Shown: in pieces, positions 1 to 8,233 of the stretch
Position numbering within the stretch: the first letter of the stretch is position 1
Layout of the letters: each line of letters starts with the position of its first letter
Assembly (NCBI RefSeq): GCF_014836845.1
Contig: NZ_JACSQA010000016.1
Location: 1-64,000 of the forward strand
Reading direction: 5' to 3'
DNA length: 64,000 nucleotides
DNA from: Ureibacillus galli
Lineage (GTDB): Bacteria > Bacillota > Bacilli > Bacillales_A > Planococcaceae
Notes under the pieces: generated by a model
Told to the model about the DNA's origin: nothing
What the model saw: only the letters and a program-made list of their open reading frames with translations
The model's database searches: none
Translations under genes and position numbers: made by a program

Positions 1-47
1 GCCGGTGAAATTTTACTTTTCGTAAAATTTCACCGGCTTTTTTTATT
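1..47 (+). terminator. Rho-independent terminator of an upstream gene
   Basis: A perfect 16-bp stem (GCCGGTGAAATTTTAC with its complement) encloses a TTTTC loop and runs into TTTTTTTATTT. The U-tract lies on the + strand side, so it ends transcription of a + strand gene lying left of the window. Whether it also serves the minus-strand gene that ends at 81 cannot be judged because the flank is outside the window. Confidence 0.85.
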
Positions 48-80
48 TAGAGGAGGGTTTTTGTCCCAGCCTCTTTTCTA

Positions 81-1340
81 TTATCGACCCTGGAAAATGT
101 GAATCAGGTCGTTATTTTGCCCTCTGGCAAAGACATCTGTTCGATTTGGCCCCCAAGAAACAGCAGCAGGAGCACTAGTTAACGTCCCACCAATGGATTC
201 CCAACTATCCCAACGAGATCCATTCCATGAACGTTTATAAAGTCGGTTACCAGTACCTCTAACAAAGACATCCAGTCGATTAGGTCTACGGGAAGAAACT
301 GTAGGAGCGCTTGTTAAAGTACCGCCAAGGTTTTCCCAATCACTCCATCTTGAACCGTCCCACCATTTGTGAATTAATTGGTTATTTTGTCCTCTAGCAA
401 AAACATCGATGCGATTTGGCCCCCAAGAAACAGCAGCAGGTTCAGAAGCTAAGTTACCGCCAAGATCTTCCCAATCTTCCCATCGAGTGCCGTTCCACGT
501 TCTCTTATAAAGTCGATTGTTAGTGCCTCTAACGAACACATCGAGCTGATTTGAACGGCGTGATGAAGCAGCTGGACCGCTTGTTAAAGTACCACCAAGG
601 CTTTCCCAATCACTCCAGCGGCTACCGTCCCACCATTTATGGTAAAGTGCATTATCAGTGCCTCTAACAAAGACATCGATACGATTAGGTCCCCAAGAAA
701 CAGCACCAGGGGGAGATGTTAATACACCGCCAAGGCTTTCCCAGTTACTCCATCGAGTTCCATCCCACCAAATATGGTAAAGCGCATTATCGGTGCCTCT
801 TGCAAAAACATCTAAACGATTCGGTTGCCAAGAAGCAACAGCAGGAGCCCCTTGAAGCGTCCCACCTAGGCTTTCCCAATTGGACCAACCTTGGCCTGGA
901 CCCGGTGATGGACCTGGACCAGGTTGCGCACCTCTTAGAATATAAAGCGTAATTTCTATAACTCTTGTTAATACTTGGTCAATTGTGTTGACAGGTAAAT
1001 TCATTGATCGAATAAGTAAATTAAACCAAGGTGTTTCCCTTTGGAATAGTGAATAGATTTGACTAGCAGATTGATTAAGATTTGCTTGATTTCTAGTAAA
1101 GTTAATGACGAAGAAAAACATTGCTTCTACTAATTGACGGTCTACCCCAGCTTGTGTTAATTGTGTAAAAAGATTGTTGTTTTCGGAGCGAATTCTTTGC
1201 AAAATTTGTTGATCAGTTGGTCGTCCCGTTATTTGAACATATTGGACTGGTACTTGGTTATATGGGGATGGGAAAGGGTTTGTTGGTACAGGATTCATTG
1301 GAACCTGTTGAACGTAATAATATGGATATCCATAATACAT
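81..1340 (-). CDS. Six-repeat beta-propeller lectin-like protein, possible spore-surface protein
   Basis: 419 aa. The ATG is chosen because GGAGG lies 8 nt upstream; an in-frame extension to 1418 has no such site. Residues 1-36 are rich in Tyr and Pro ([10 protein letters not shown] at the start) with no signal peptide. Residues 37-137 look helical. [13 protein letters not shown] linker follows, then six tandem 45-residue repeats (152-419) with the pattern W-x-x-W-E-x-L-G-G, S-W-G-P-N-R, D-V-F-x-R-G, W-W-D-G. This pattern is that of PLL/fucose-lectin-type beta-propeller repeats, so glycan binding is likely but not shown. The Tyr-rich start, lack of a signal peptide and a sporulation-type -10 element suggest a spore coat or spore surface protein; that is inference. 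A secreted or cytoplasmic lectin is the alternative. Confidence 0.7.
   Translation of the reverse strand: MYYGYPYYYVQQVPMNPVPTNPFPSPYNQVPVQYVQITGRPTDQQILQRIRSENNNLFTQLTQAGVDRQLVEAMFFFVINFTRNQANLNQSASQIYSLFQRETPWFNLLIRSMNLPVNTIDQVLTRVIEITLYILRGAQPGPGPSPGPGQGWSNWESLGGTLQGAPAVASWQPNRLDVFARGTDNALYHIWWDGTRWSNWESLGGVLTSPPGAVSWGPNRIDVFVRGTDNALYHKWWDGSRWSDWESLGGTLTSGPAASSRRSNQLDVFVRGTNNRLYKRTWNGTRWEDWEDLGGNLASEPAAVSWGPNRIDVFARGQNNQLIHKWWDGSRWSDWENLGGTLTSAPTVSSRRPNRLDVFVRGTGNRLYKRSWNGSRWDSWESIGGTLTSAPAAVSWGPNRTDVFARGQNNDLIHIFQGR
84..887 (-). repeat. Six tandem coding repeats of about 135 bp
   Basis: Five units of 45 codons and a final one of 43 codons. Units 3 and 5 share an S-S-R-R-x-N / Y-K-R-x-W-N-G pattern, while 4 and 6 share A-V-S-W-G-P-N-R / G-Q-N-N-x-L-I-H. 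The array therefore grew by copying a two-unit block. Stretches such as CCCCAAGAAACAGCAGCAGG recur nearly unchanged at DNA level near 150 and 420, with a one-base variant near 690. Confidence 0.9.
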
Positions 1341-1366
1341 GATGTTAAAAATCCTCCGTTTTTGAT

Positions 1367-1375
1367 TAGTGTATG
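1367..1375 (-). promoter_or_regulatory. Sporulation-sigma-like -10 element (sigma-E/sigma-K)
   Basis: On the minus strand the sequence reads CATACACTA, which fits the -10 consensus of sigma-K (CATAnnnTA) and of sigma-E (CATACAnT). A start site 6-7 nt downstream would give a leader of about 20 nt containing the GGAGG of the lectin-like gene. No convincing -35 was found, so this is a candidate only. Confidence 0.4.
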
Positions 1376-1438
1376 CACATTCACTAAATTTGGGAATAAA
1401 ATATCGGAAGTTAGGCAATGGAACAAGGAAGTGAAAAT

Positions 1439-1894
1439 TTAATTACCTTCTTTTTTACTCGAAAACCATGAACGGATGGGACGCTCTAAAGGGGTGATGT
1501 TAATAATGAAGTAACAAATAATTAAAATTAAAATAATTAATGAAAAAATAAGTGTATCGATTGCATGCTCATGATCGACGATGATTAATCTTACCATCGC
1601 TGTAATGCCGATATATAAAAAGTAACGAAGGGGAAAGTGATAGTCCTCCTTAAAATACTTTACAATCATCGTAATGAATTCAAAGTATAAAAAGAATACG
1701 AGAATATTAGCAAGGAAGAGCTTATAATCACTACCACCATCTAGCAACAGAATTTTATAAAAATCCACCAATTTCTTTATAAGAAGAAAAGCTAAAAAGA
1801 AGCTTAAGATAATAAGGCAAAAATTTAAAAACCATTGTAAAACTTTAGGGATCATTTTAACCGATAAATTCCATTCTGCCTTTTTTATTTTCAT
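1439..1894 (-). CDS. psiE: PsiE-like membrane protein
   Basis: 151 aa from the ATG directly after AAAGGAGGG; the ribosome site is unusually close (2-3 nt), and a GTG at 1909 that would add five residues is an alternative. Four hydrophobic segments are visible (about 18-40, 56-78, 85-105, 115-137), with the conserved core [34 protein letters not shown] of the PsiE (phosphate-starvation-inducible E) family. The molecular function of the family is unknown. The gene lies 98 nt upstream of the lectin-like gene on the same strand, but that gene appears to have its own promoter element. No Pho box was recognised. Confidence 0.75.
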   Translation of the reverse strand: MKIKKAEWNLSVKMIPKVLQWFLNFCLIILSFFLAFLLIKKLVDFYKILLLDGGSDYKLFLANILVFFLYFEFITMIVKYFKEDYHFPLRYFLYIGITAMVRLIIVDHEHAIDTLIFSLIILILIICYFIINITPLERPIRSWFSSKKEGN

Positions 1895-1935
1895 GCCCTC
1901 CTTTGTCACATTTTAAAGTGTTTGAAAGTTGAAAA

Positions 1936-1965
1936 TTGCTATTTTGAAAAACCAACTGGTGTCAA
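1936..1965 (-). promoter_or_regulatory. Candidate promoter of psiE
   Basis: Minus strand TTGACA (1960-1965), an 18-bp spacer and TAGCAA (1936-1941). The -35 is perfect but the -10 is poor. It sits about 45 nt ahead of the start codon. Confidence 0.4.
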
Positions 1966-2397
1966 ACAGTTTATGAGCAGACGAGCTTCAAAATGAAAGA
2001 TTGTAGTGAATGCATCACTTAAGTGAAAAGCGGACAAACAGAAACCTTTCTACAACACATATTTACTATTAAAATTGAATAACTTGTATAAACAGTCGAA
2101 TAGAGTAATACGTAATTGGGATGATGATGCCGGTGAAGAAATAACGAGAATATGGATCTTTGGATTTTTTATGACTTTCTGCGAGGAAGTTTGAGTATGC
2201 AAAGTGAGTGATTAATAGATGATTATTTTTAAGCTAATCTTCTATCTTTATATTAATAAAGTATAAGGATATACAGTCTATTATACCGATAAAATCATAA
2301 AAATCAAAATTTACTAAAAAATCACACTAGACTAAATAAAAAGAATGTTTTACAATCAGGAAGTCAAATAATCAAATAAAGATGTTGAAGTGGCTAT

Positions 2398-2412
2398 ATT
2401 ATTCAGAATATT
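2398..2412. promoter_or_regulatory. CodY-like box 1 upstream of livJ
   Basis: ATTATTCAGAATATT matches the CodY consensus AATTTTCWGAAAATT at 12 of 15 positions and is a near-palindrome. It lies 11 bp upstream of the -35 of the liv promoter. Confidence 0.5.
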
Positions 2413-2423
2413 TCGATTAACTA

Positions 2424-2452
2424 TTGATGTTAAGTATTCTGAATATTATAAT
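2424..2452 (+). promoter_or_regulatory. Sigma-A promoter of the liv operon
   Basis: TTGATG (2424-2429), a 17-bp spacer and a perfect TATAAT (2447-2452). Transcription would start near 2459, leaving a leader of about 38 nt with the GGGGGAG ribosome site. Confidence 0.75.
2433..2447. promoter_or_regulatory. CodY-like box 2 inside the liv promoter
   Basis: AGTATTCTGAATATT matches the CodY consensus at 12 of 15 positions. It fills the spacer and reaches the first base of the -10, so a bound protein would block RNA polymerase. Its centre is 35 bp from that of box 1. Confidence 0.5.
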
Positions 2453-2496
2453 TAGTAGAAAAATAGACTACGAAACAATTTTAGGGGGAGAAATAA

Positions 2497-3702
2497 ATGG
2501 CAGAAAAGAGAACACTAAAGAGATTTGCATCCGTATTTCTAGCTTCATCTTTAATCGTTGGGGCGCTTGCAGCTTGTAGCGGTAAAGAAGGGACTTCGAC
2601 AGCTGGAAACACTTCAGGAGAGAGCAGTGATGTGATTAAAATCGGTGCAAACTTAGAACTTTCTGGTTCAGTTGCTTCCTACGGCTCATCAATTGGACAA
2701 GGTGCTGAATTGGCAGTAGAAGAGATTAATGCAGCTGGTGGTATTGATGGAAAGAAAATTGAACTAGTAAAAGTAGATAACAAATCTGATAACGCTGAAG
2801 CGACAAACGCTGCAGTTAAACTTGCAACACAAGAAAAAGTAGTGGCAATGATTGCGCCAGCTACATCTGGTAACGTAATTGCAACAACTCAAATTGCCAA
2901 TCAATATAAAATTCCAACAGTTACAGCTTCAGGTACTGCACCAAATGTAACTGAAAATGAAGATGGTTCAATTAATGAATTTGTATTCCGTACGTGCTTT
3001 ATCGACCCATTCCAAGGAATTGTAGCAGCCAATTTTGCGACGAAAGAATTAGGTGCTAAAAACGTAGCAATTTATGCAGATAACGCATCAGATTATGCAA
3101 AAGGGTTAGCTGCATCATTTAAAGAGCAAATTGAAGCGAATGGCGGAACTGTCGTAGCAGAAGAAGCGTATGTAGCTGATGATACGGACTTTAATTCTAC
3201 TTTAACTCGTATAAAATCTGCAAACCCAGATTTCATCTTTATCCCTGGATATTATGAAGAAGTAGGTTTAATTGTAAAACAAGCTCGTGAATTAGGTATT
3301 GAAGCACCACTTATGGGTGCTGATGGTTGGGATTCTCCAACTTTAGTAGAACTAGCTGGTAGCGAAGCTCTAAACAATACATTCATTACAAACCACTATT
3401 CATCCCAAGATCCAGATGAAACAATTCAAGGATTCGTAAAAGCATTTGAAGGGAAAAATAATGAATCGCCAAACGCATTCCATGCCCTTGGTTATGACAC
3501 AGTTTACTTTATTAAAGATGCGATTGAACGTGCAGATTCAACAGATGGCGAAGCAATTCAAAAAGCTTTAGCTGAAACAAAAGATTTAAGTTTAATTACA
3601 GGTACATTCTCAGTTGACGAAAAACACAACCCAGTTAAATCCGCAACAGTTCTAGAATATGTAGACGGTGAACAAAAGTTCAACTCTAAAGTTAATCCGT
3701 AA
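2497..3702 (+). CDS. livJ: Branched-chain amino acid ABC transporter, substrate-binding lipoprotein
   Basis: 401 aa, the extracellular binding component of a Leu/Ile/Val-type uptake system. Residues 1-26 are a lipoprotein signal (KR-rich start, hydrophobic core) ending in the lipobox LAAC with Cys27 as lipidation site. A Ser/Gly/Thr-rich linker precedes the Peripla_BP_6 domain (about 48-395; IGANLELSGSVASYGSSIGQ at its start). A GGGGGAG ribosome site precedes the ATG. It is first in a five-gene operon whose order livJ-H-M-G-F is diagnostic. Regulation by CodY is suggested by the two boxes at the promoter. The exact ligand (branched-chain or another amino acid) cannot be read from the sequence. 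Confidence 0.88.
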   Translation: MAEKRTLKRFASVFLASSLIVGALAACSGKEGTSTAGNTSGESSDVIKIGANLELSGSVASYGSSIGQGAELAVEEINAAGGIDGKKIELVKVDNKSDNAEATNAAVKLATQEKVVAMIAPATSGNVIATTQIANQYKIPTVTASGTAPNVTENEDGSINEFVFRTCFIDPFQGIVAANFATKELGAKNVAIYADNASDYAKGLAASFKEQIEANGGTVVAEEAYVADDTDFNSTLTRIKSANPDFIFIPGYYEEVGLIVKQARELGIEAPLMGADGWDSPTLVELAGSEALNNTFITNHYSSQDPDETIQGFVKAFEGKNNESPNAFHALGYDTVYFIKDAIERADSTDGEAIQKALAETKDLSLITGTFSVDEKHNPVKSATVLEYVDGEQKFNSKVNP

Positions 3703-3725
3703 TATTGCGATTATAACTATAAAAC

Positions 3726-3755
3726 AAAGGGGGGGCGAACTGGCCTCCCTTTTTA
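3726..3755 (+). terminator. Partial terminator between livJ and livH
   Basis: AAAGGGGGG pairs with CCTCCCTTT (9 bp, one G-U pair) and is followed by TTAT. The short U-tract suggests leaky termination, which would give more binding protein than permease. Confidence 0.55.
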
Positions 3756-3794
3756 TCACTTAAGAAATTAAAGGGCCTTTTATAAATTATCCGA

Positions 3795-3814
3795 ATTGGT
3801 TTTTATGAACCAAT
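3795..3814 (+). repeat. Small inverted repeat upstream of livH
   Basis: ATTGGTT and AACCAAT, 7-bp arms with a 6-nt loop, about 40 nt before the livH start. No U-tract follows. It may stabilise the processed downstream mRNA; function unknown. Confidence 0.4.
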
Positions 3815-3852
3815 AGAAGCCTTATTTAAATTGAAAAAAGGAGTGAGAACTC

Positions 3853-4728
3853 ATGGAATGGATTCAACAGTTAGTGAATGGTATATCGGTTGGTAGTATC
3901 TATGCACTGATCGCATTAGGATATACGATGGTATACGGTATTATTAAGCTCATTAACTTTGCTCATGGCGATGTATTCATGTTAGGGGCTTTTATTGGCT
4001 TTTTCGCCATTACAAGATGGGACGTAGGGTTCCTTCCAGCACTTATCATTTCGATGGTACTATGTGCAATTATTGGTGTCATTATTGAACGAGTAGCGTA
4101 TAAACGATTACGAAGTGCAACACGAATTGCGGCCCTTATTACTGCAATCGGTGTGTCTTTCTTAATTGAATATACAATGATATTCTTCCGAGGACCGGGA
4201 CTGGAAACTTATCCGGAAGTATTACCGAATACTTCAATTGACGTTTTTGGTGTAAGTGTTAGCTCAAAATCTATTTTAATTTTAATTGTTACCATTATTT
4301 TAATGATTCTATTGCAATTTATTGTACATAAAACCAAAATCGGTAAAGCGATGCGAGCCGTTTCTTTGGATGCTGACGCTGCACGATTAATGGGAATTAA
4401 TGTTGATAACACGATATCAGCAACTTTTGCCATTGGATCGGCTTTAGCTGGGGCAGCAGGTGTTATTTTCGGAGCATATTACACAAGAATTGAACCATTA
4501 ATGGGGGTATTACCAGGATTAAAAGCCTTTATCGCAGCTGTACTTGGTGGTATCGGAAATATTCCTGGTGCAATGGTTGGCGGTTTAGTTTTAGGTGTAG
4601 TTGAAACGGTTGTTAGTGCTTTCGGTTTTTCGTTATGGCGCGATGCAGCAGCTTTCATCATCTTAATTTTAATACTCATTTTAAAACCATCGGGTCTATT
4701 CGGTAAAAATACCCGAGAGAAAGTGTAG
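3853..4728 (+). CDS. livH: Branched-chain amino acid ABC transporter permease LivH
   Basis: 291 aa inner-membrane permease, hydrophobic throughout with about eight membrane segments. The LivH hallmarks are visible: NGISVGSIYALIALGYTMVYG near the start and the cytoplasmic LGGIGNIPGAMVGG loop (about 235-248) that contacts the ATPases. Length is normal for the family. An AAAGGAG site precedes the ATG. It pairs with LivM to form the channel of the importer; the stop lies 11 nt ahead of livM. Confidence 0.9.
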   Translation: MEWIQQLVNGISVGSIYALIALGYTMVYGIIKLINFAHGDVFMLGAFIGFFAITRWDVGFLPALIISMVLCAIIGVIIERVAYKRLRSATRIAALITAIGVSFLIEYTMIFFRGPGLETYPEVLPNTSIDVFGVSVSSKSILILIVTIILMILLQFIVHKTKIGKAMRAVSLDADAARLMGINVDNTISATFAIGSALAGAAGVIFGAYYTRIEPLMGVLPGLKAFIAAVLGGIGNIPGAMVGGLVLGVVETVVSAFGFSLWRDAAAFIILILILILKPSGLFGKNTREKV

Positions 4729-4739
4729 GTGACTGGTAT

Positions 4740-5678
4740 ATGAAAAAATCAAAAGCCTTTTGGGTTTATATCATTTTTGCACTAGTAATCTATACGATTG
4801 TACAAGTAATGATTTCAGGTGGCACATTAGATTTATATTATCAAAACATATTAATCCAAATGTGTATAAATATTATGCTAGCTGTAAGTTTGCATATTGT
4901 TATCGGGATAACGGGGCAATTTTCCATCGGACATGCGGGTTTTATGGCAGTAGGAGCTTACTTTAGTGCCATTGCAACAATGAACTTAGGGTTACCATTC
5001 TTTGTAGCGTTAATTATTGGAGCAGTAGCAGCAGGGTTCGCTGGGTTACTTGTAGGAATTCCGACATTACGTCTTAAAGGAGACTATTTGGCAATTGCAA
5101 CCCTCGGTTTTGCAGAAATTATTCGAATTGTCTTTTTAAATATTGATTACGTAGGTGGAGCGGCAGGTATGGTCGTGACAAATATGACTACGTGGACATT
5201 TGCCTTCGTTGGTGTTGTTCTAACAATATTCGTTATTGCTAATTTTACAAACTCAAGACATGGTCGAGGAGCTATTGCAATTCGTGAAGATGAAATTGCA
5301 GCCGATGCGATGGGGATCAATACAACCTATTATAAAGTCGTTGCTTTTACAATTGGAGCTATTTTTGCTGGTCTTGCAGGAGGAATTTACTCCCACAATT
5401 TCTTTATTATTCAGCCGACAACATTTAATTTCTTAAAGTCTTTTGATATTTTAATTTACGTTGTATTAGGTGGTTTAGGAAGCCTTTCAGGGTCTGTTAT
5501 TGCCGCTATCTTTTTAACGATTGTTTCGGCTTATTTATCGAACTTCCCTGAAACGCGGATGATTATTTATTCTTTAGTATTAATTTTAGTGATGTTATAT
5601 CGTCCTACGGGATTAATGGGTACAAAGGAAATTACGCACTTATTTAAATTTGGTAAAAAGGGAGGTTCTAAAGTATGA
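4740..5678 (+). CDS. livM: Branched-chain amino acid ABC transporter permease LivM
   Basis: 312 aa membrane protein, second half of the permease pair. ITGQFSIGHAGFMAVGAYF (about 60-78) and the ATPase-docking loop VLGGLGSLSG (about 243-252) are family hallmarks, as is the REDEIAADAMGI stretch before the last membrane block. An AGGTGA ribosome site is present. The last codons overlap livG by 4 nt (ATGA), which points to translational coupling. Confidence 0.9.
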   Translation: MKKSKAFWVYIIFALVIYTIVQVMISGGTLDLYYQNILIQMCINIMLAVSLHIVIGITGQFSIGHAGFMAVGAYFSAIATMNLGLPFFVALIIGAVAAGFAGLLVGIPTLRLKGDYLAIATLGFAEIIRIVFLNIDYVGGAAGMVVTNMTTWTFAFVGVVLTIFVIANFTNSRHGRGAIAIREDEIAADAMGINTTYYKVVAFTIGAIFAGLAGGIYSHNFFIIQPTTFNFLKSFDILIYVVLGGLGSLSGSVIAAIFLTIVSAYLSNFPETRMIIYSLVLILVMLYRPTGLMGTKEITHLFKFGKKGGSKV

Positions 5679-6454
5679 CGAGTAACCTTCTTTTACAAGT
5701 AGAAAATGTAGGGATTCAGTTCGGTGGCCTTAAAGCGGTACAGAATGTAAATATGCATATGAATAAAGGAGAGTTAGTCGGTTTAATAGGTCCTAATGGA
5801 GCGGGGAAAACGACAACGTTTAATATGTTAACGGGAGTGTATCAACCGACGGAAGGGGTCATTACCTTTGACGGGAAAAACTTAAAGGGGCTTAAACCTT
5901 ACCAAGTAACAAAATTAGGTATTAGTCGTACATTCCAAAATATTCGCTTATTTAAAGACTTATCTGTATTAGATAACGTGAAGGTGGCCAACCATAATCT
6001 GGCTAAACATTCTATTCTTTCATCGATTTTTCGGCTACCTAACCATTTTAAAGGTGAAGAAAAAATGGATAGAGAATCGATTGAGTTTTTAAAAATATTT
6101 GGTTTAGATGTTTATAAAGATGAGTTGGCAAAAAATTTACCTTATGGAATGCAACGCCGACTAGAAATTGCCCGAGCTCTTGCAGCTAAACCACAACTTC
6201 TATTATTGGATGAACCAGCAGCAGGGATGAATCCTCAGGAAACCCACCACTTAATGGAATTAATCGCTTTTATCCGAAAGGAATTTGATTTGACAATTTT
6301 GTTAATCGAACATGATATGCATTTAGTAATGGGAATTTGTGAGCGTATTTACGTATTAGATCATGGTCAATTAATCGCAGATGGAACACCGGAAGAAATT
6401 CGCAACAATCCAAAGGTAATTGAAGCCTATTTGGGAGAGGAGGTCATTGAATAA
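5675..6454 (+). CDS. livG: Branched-chain amino acid ABC transporter ATPase LivG
   Basis: 259 aa cytoplasmic ATPase. Walker A GPNGAGKTT lies at about 39-47, Walker B LLLLDEPAAGMN at about 178-189 and the H-loop in LLIEHDMH at about 213-220. The signature motif has the LPYGMQRRLEIARAL form typical of LivG rather than LSGGQ. The C-terminal PEEIRNNPKVIEAYLGEE tail is also family-typical. Overlaps livM by 4 nt and livF by 1 nt. Confidence 0.92.
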   Translation: MTSNLLLQVENVGIQFGGLKAVQNVNMHMNKGELVGLIGPNGAGKTTTFNMLTGVYQPTEGVITFDGKNLKGLKPYQVTKLGISRTFQNIRLFKDLSVLDNVKVANHNLAKHSILSSIFRLPNHFKGEEKMDRESIEFLKIFGLDVYKDELAKNLPYGMQRRLEIARALAAKPQLLLLDEPAAGMNPQETHHLMELIAFIRKEFDLTILLIEHDMHLVMGICERIYVLDHGQLIADGTPEEIRNNPKVIEAYLGEEVIE

Positions 6455-7161
6455 TGCTTAAAGTAAACAACATTGACGTATTTTATGGAAATATTCATGC
6501 ATTAAAAGATGTCTCCATTGAAGTAAATGAGAGTGAAATCGTAACGTTAATTGGTGCAAATGGTGCTGGTAAATCAACATTATTAAAAACATTATCTGGC
6601 CTATTAAAGCCTAAGAGTGGGACAATTTCTTATCTTTCTCAACAAATTAATGGAAAGCAAGCACAAGCCATCGTAAAAAGTGGCATCTCCCATGTACCAG
6701 AGGGAAGAAGAGTTTTTTCGAATATGACAGTAGAGGAAAACCTTGAATTAGGTGCGTACTTACGCAAAGATCGTGATGGAATTAAAAAAGACATAGCCAA
6801 TGTTTATGATTTGTTTCCTATATTAGGAGAGCGACGTAAACAACAGTCGGGAACATTGTCCGGTGGGGAACAACAAATGTTGGCAATGGGTCGAGCTCTA
6901 ATGGCAAAACCAAAATTGTTATTATTAGATGAACCTTCCATGGGGCTAGCTCCTTTAATTGTGAAACAAATCTTTGAAATTATTCAAATGGTTAATCAGC
7001 AAGGAACAACAGTCTTATTGGTTGAACAAAATGCGAATATGGCATTATCGATTGCTGATCGTGCATATGTGATTGAAACAGGAAAAATTGTTTTATCGGG
7101 AACAGCAAAAGAACTTCAAGAAAGTGAACAAGTAAAGGCCGCTTATCTTGGAGCATTATAA
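6454..7161 (+). CDS. livF: Branched-chain amino acid ABC transporter ATPase LivF
   Basis: 235 aa, second ATPase of the importer. Walker A GANGAGKST (about 33-41), signature LSGGEQQMLAMGRAL (about 134-148) and Walker B LLLLDEPSMGLAP (about 154-166) are intact. The start codon overlaps the livG stop (TAATG), so LivG and LivF are made together as expected for a heterodimer. Last gene of the operon; a strong terminator follows. Confidence 0.92.
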   Translation: MLKVNNIDVFYGNIHALKDVSIEVNESEIVTLIGANGAGKSTLLKTLSGLLKPKSGTISYLSQQINGKQAQAIVKSGISHVPEGRRVFSNMTVEENLELGAYLRKDRDGIKKDIANVYDLFPILGERRKQQSGTLSGGEQQMLAMGRALMAKPKLLLLDEPSMGLAPLIVKQIFEIIQMVNQQGTTVLLVEQNANMALSIADRAYVIETGKIVLSGTAKELQESEQVKAAYLGAL

Positions 7162-7167
7162 TCATAG

Positions 7168-7216
7168 AAAAGGCAGGAATGTTCTTAAATATAAAAACAT
7201 TTCTGCCTTTTTATTT
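7168..7216. terminator. Bidirectional terminator between livF and rluF
   Basis: GGCAGGAATGTT pairs with AACATTTCTGCC (12 bp, one G-U), flanked by A-run and T-run. TTTTTATTTTT follows on the + strand and TTTTC on the minus strand, so it serves both convergent genes. Confidence 0.85.
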
Positions 7217-7921
7217 TTACTTTTTAGGTGCGTAGTTTAATAGTTGAAATAGTTCTACCTTTTCTTTTTCTGTTAAGTCTCTCCACTGGCCAACTTTTAA
7301 ATTACCAAGATGGATATTCATAATCCGAATTCGCTGTAATCTTTTTACGGAATAGCCAAGGGCAGAACACATCCGACGAATTTGGCGGTTTAATCCCTGT
7401 TCTAAAATAATTTTAAATACATGAGATGATACTTTTTCTACTTTACAAGGCAACGTTTTTGTATCTAAAATTTCGACTCCTGACGCCATTTGGTTTAAAA
7501 ATGATGCTGTAATAGGCTTATCAACTTGGACTACATATTCTTTTTCGTGATGGTTTTCTGCACGTAAAATTTCGTTCACGATATCGCCGTCATTTGTTAG
7601 AAGTAGCAATCCTTCAGACTCCTTATCTAGACGACCAATATGGAAAATCCGTTTGGAATGACCAACGAAGTCAACTACATTTCCTTTCACATGTTTTTCG
7701 GTTGTACTTGTAATGCCAACCGGTTTATTTAATGCGATATAAACGAGTTCCTCTTCTTTTTTGACAGGTTTTCCATCAACGCAAACAATATCTCCATCTT
7801 CCACTTGACTGCCGATTGTAGCCAGTTCTCCGTTAATGGTAATTCTACCTTCTTCAATCCATTTATCTGCACCGCGACGAGAAACGACACCTGTTTCGCT
7901 TAAAAATTTATTTATTCTCAT
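7217..7921 (-). CDS. rluF: 23S rRNA pseudouridine synthase, RluF/RsuA family
   Basis: 234 aa. An N-terminal S4 RNA-binding domain (about 1-50; MRINKFLSETGVVSRRGADK) is followed by the catalytic domain with GRLDKESEGLLLLTNDG (about 97-113), whose Asp is the catalytic residue, and the LNRQIRRMCSALGYSVKRLQR block near the end. These fit RluF, which modifies 23S rRNA near position 2604 in E. coli; the exact target here is not proven. AGGAGA precedes the ATG. Monocistronic, convergent with the liv operon. Confidence 0.8.
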   Translation of the reverse strand: MRINKFLSETGVVSRRGADKWIEEGRITINGELATIGSQVEDGDIVCVDGKPVKKEEELVYIALNKPVGITSTTEKHVKGNVVDFVGHSKRIFHIGRLDKESEGLLLLTNDGDIVNEILRAENHHEKEYVVQVDKPITASFLNQMASGVEILDTKTLPCKVEKVSSHVFKIILEQGLNRQIRRMCSALGYSVKRLQRIRIMNIHLGNLKVGQWRDLTEKEKVELFQLLNYAPKK

Positions 7922-8233
7922 AAAGTCTCCTATAAATGTAATAACTTAAGTATACAATAATGATATTTTTTTTGAATGAAACTTGTACTACACAAGGACA
8001 TTATCCTTCCATCCATACTATTTTCGCCAGTTTTTTTGTTTATAAACTTCTCTATTAAACAACATTTTTTGATCCGAAATTTTTTCTAGTTTATTTAATA
8101 AAAAATCTATTTTTCTAGTTCTATTTAAGGAATCTCTAACATATATATGAGTAATACCTTTTGATAGATGGGGGAAGTCAGCACGAAGGGGTATTGGCTT
8201 TAAAGATATCATAACAAAGGGGAGAAATTAAAA
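7922..8233. other. Divergent intergenic region rluF/aldehyde dehydrogenase
   Basis: 312 bp, AT-rich. It must hold promoters for both divergent genes, but I cannot assign -35/-10 pairs with confidence. A 64-codon minus-strand ORF inside it lacks a ribosome site and is not called. Confidence 0.5.

Larger units (their letters stand above)
1895..2496. other. Divergent intergenic region psiE/livJ
   Basis: 602 bp of very AT-rich DNA between divergent genes. The left end holds the candidate psiE promoter and the right end holds the liv promoter with its two palindromes. Between about 1970 and 2390 I see no gene, RNA structure or clear ORF. Confidence 0.6.

Noticed and set aside
716-952. 78-codon + strand ORF antisense to the lectin-like gene
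   Set aside because: It is the shadow of the repetitive coding sequence on the other strand, with repeat-derived composition and no ribosome site.
8018-8212. 64-codon minus-strand ORF upstream of the aldehyde dehydrogenase gene
   Set aside because: No ribosome binding site before its ATG, no recognisable family, and it lies in the promoter region of the + strand gene. A decayed fragment cannot be excluded.
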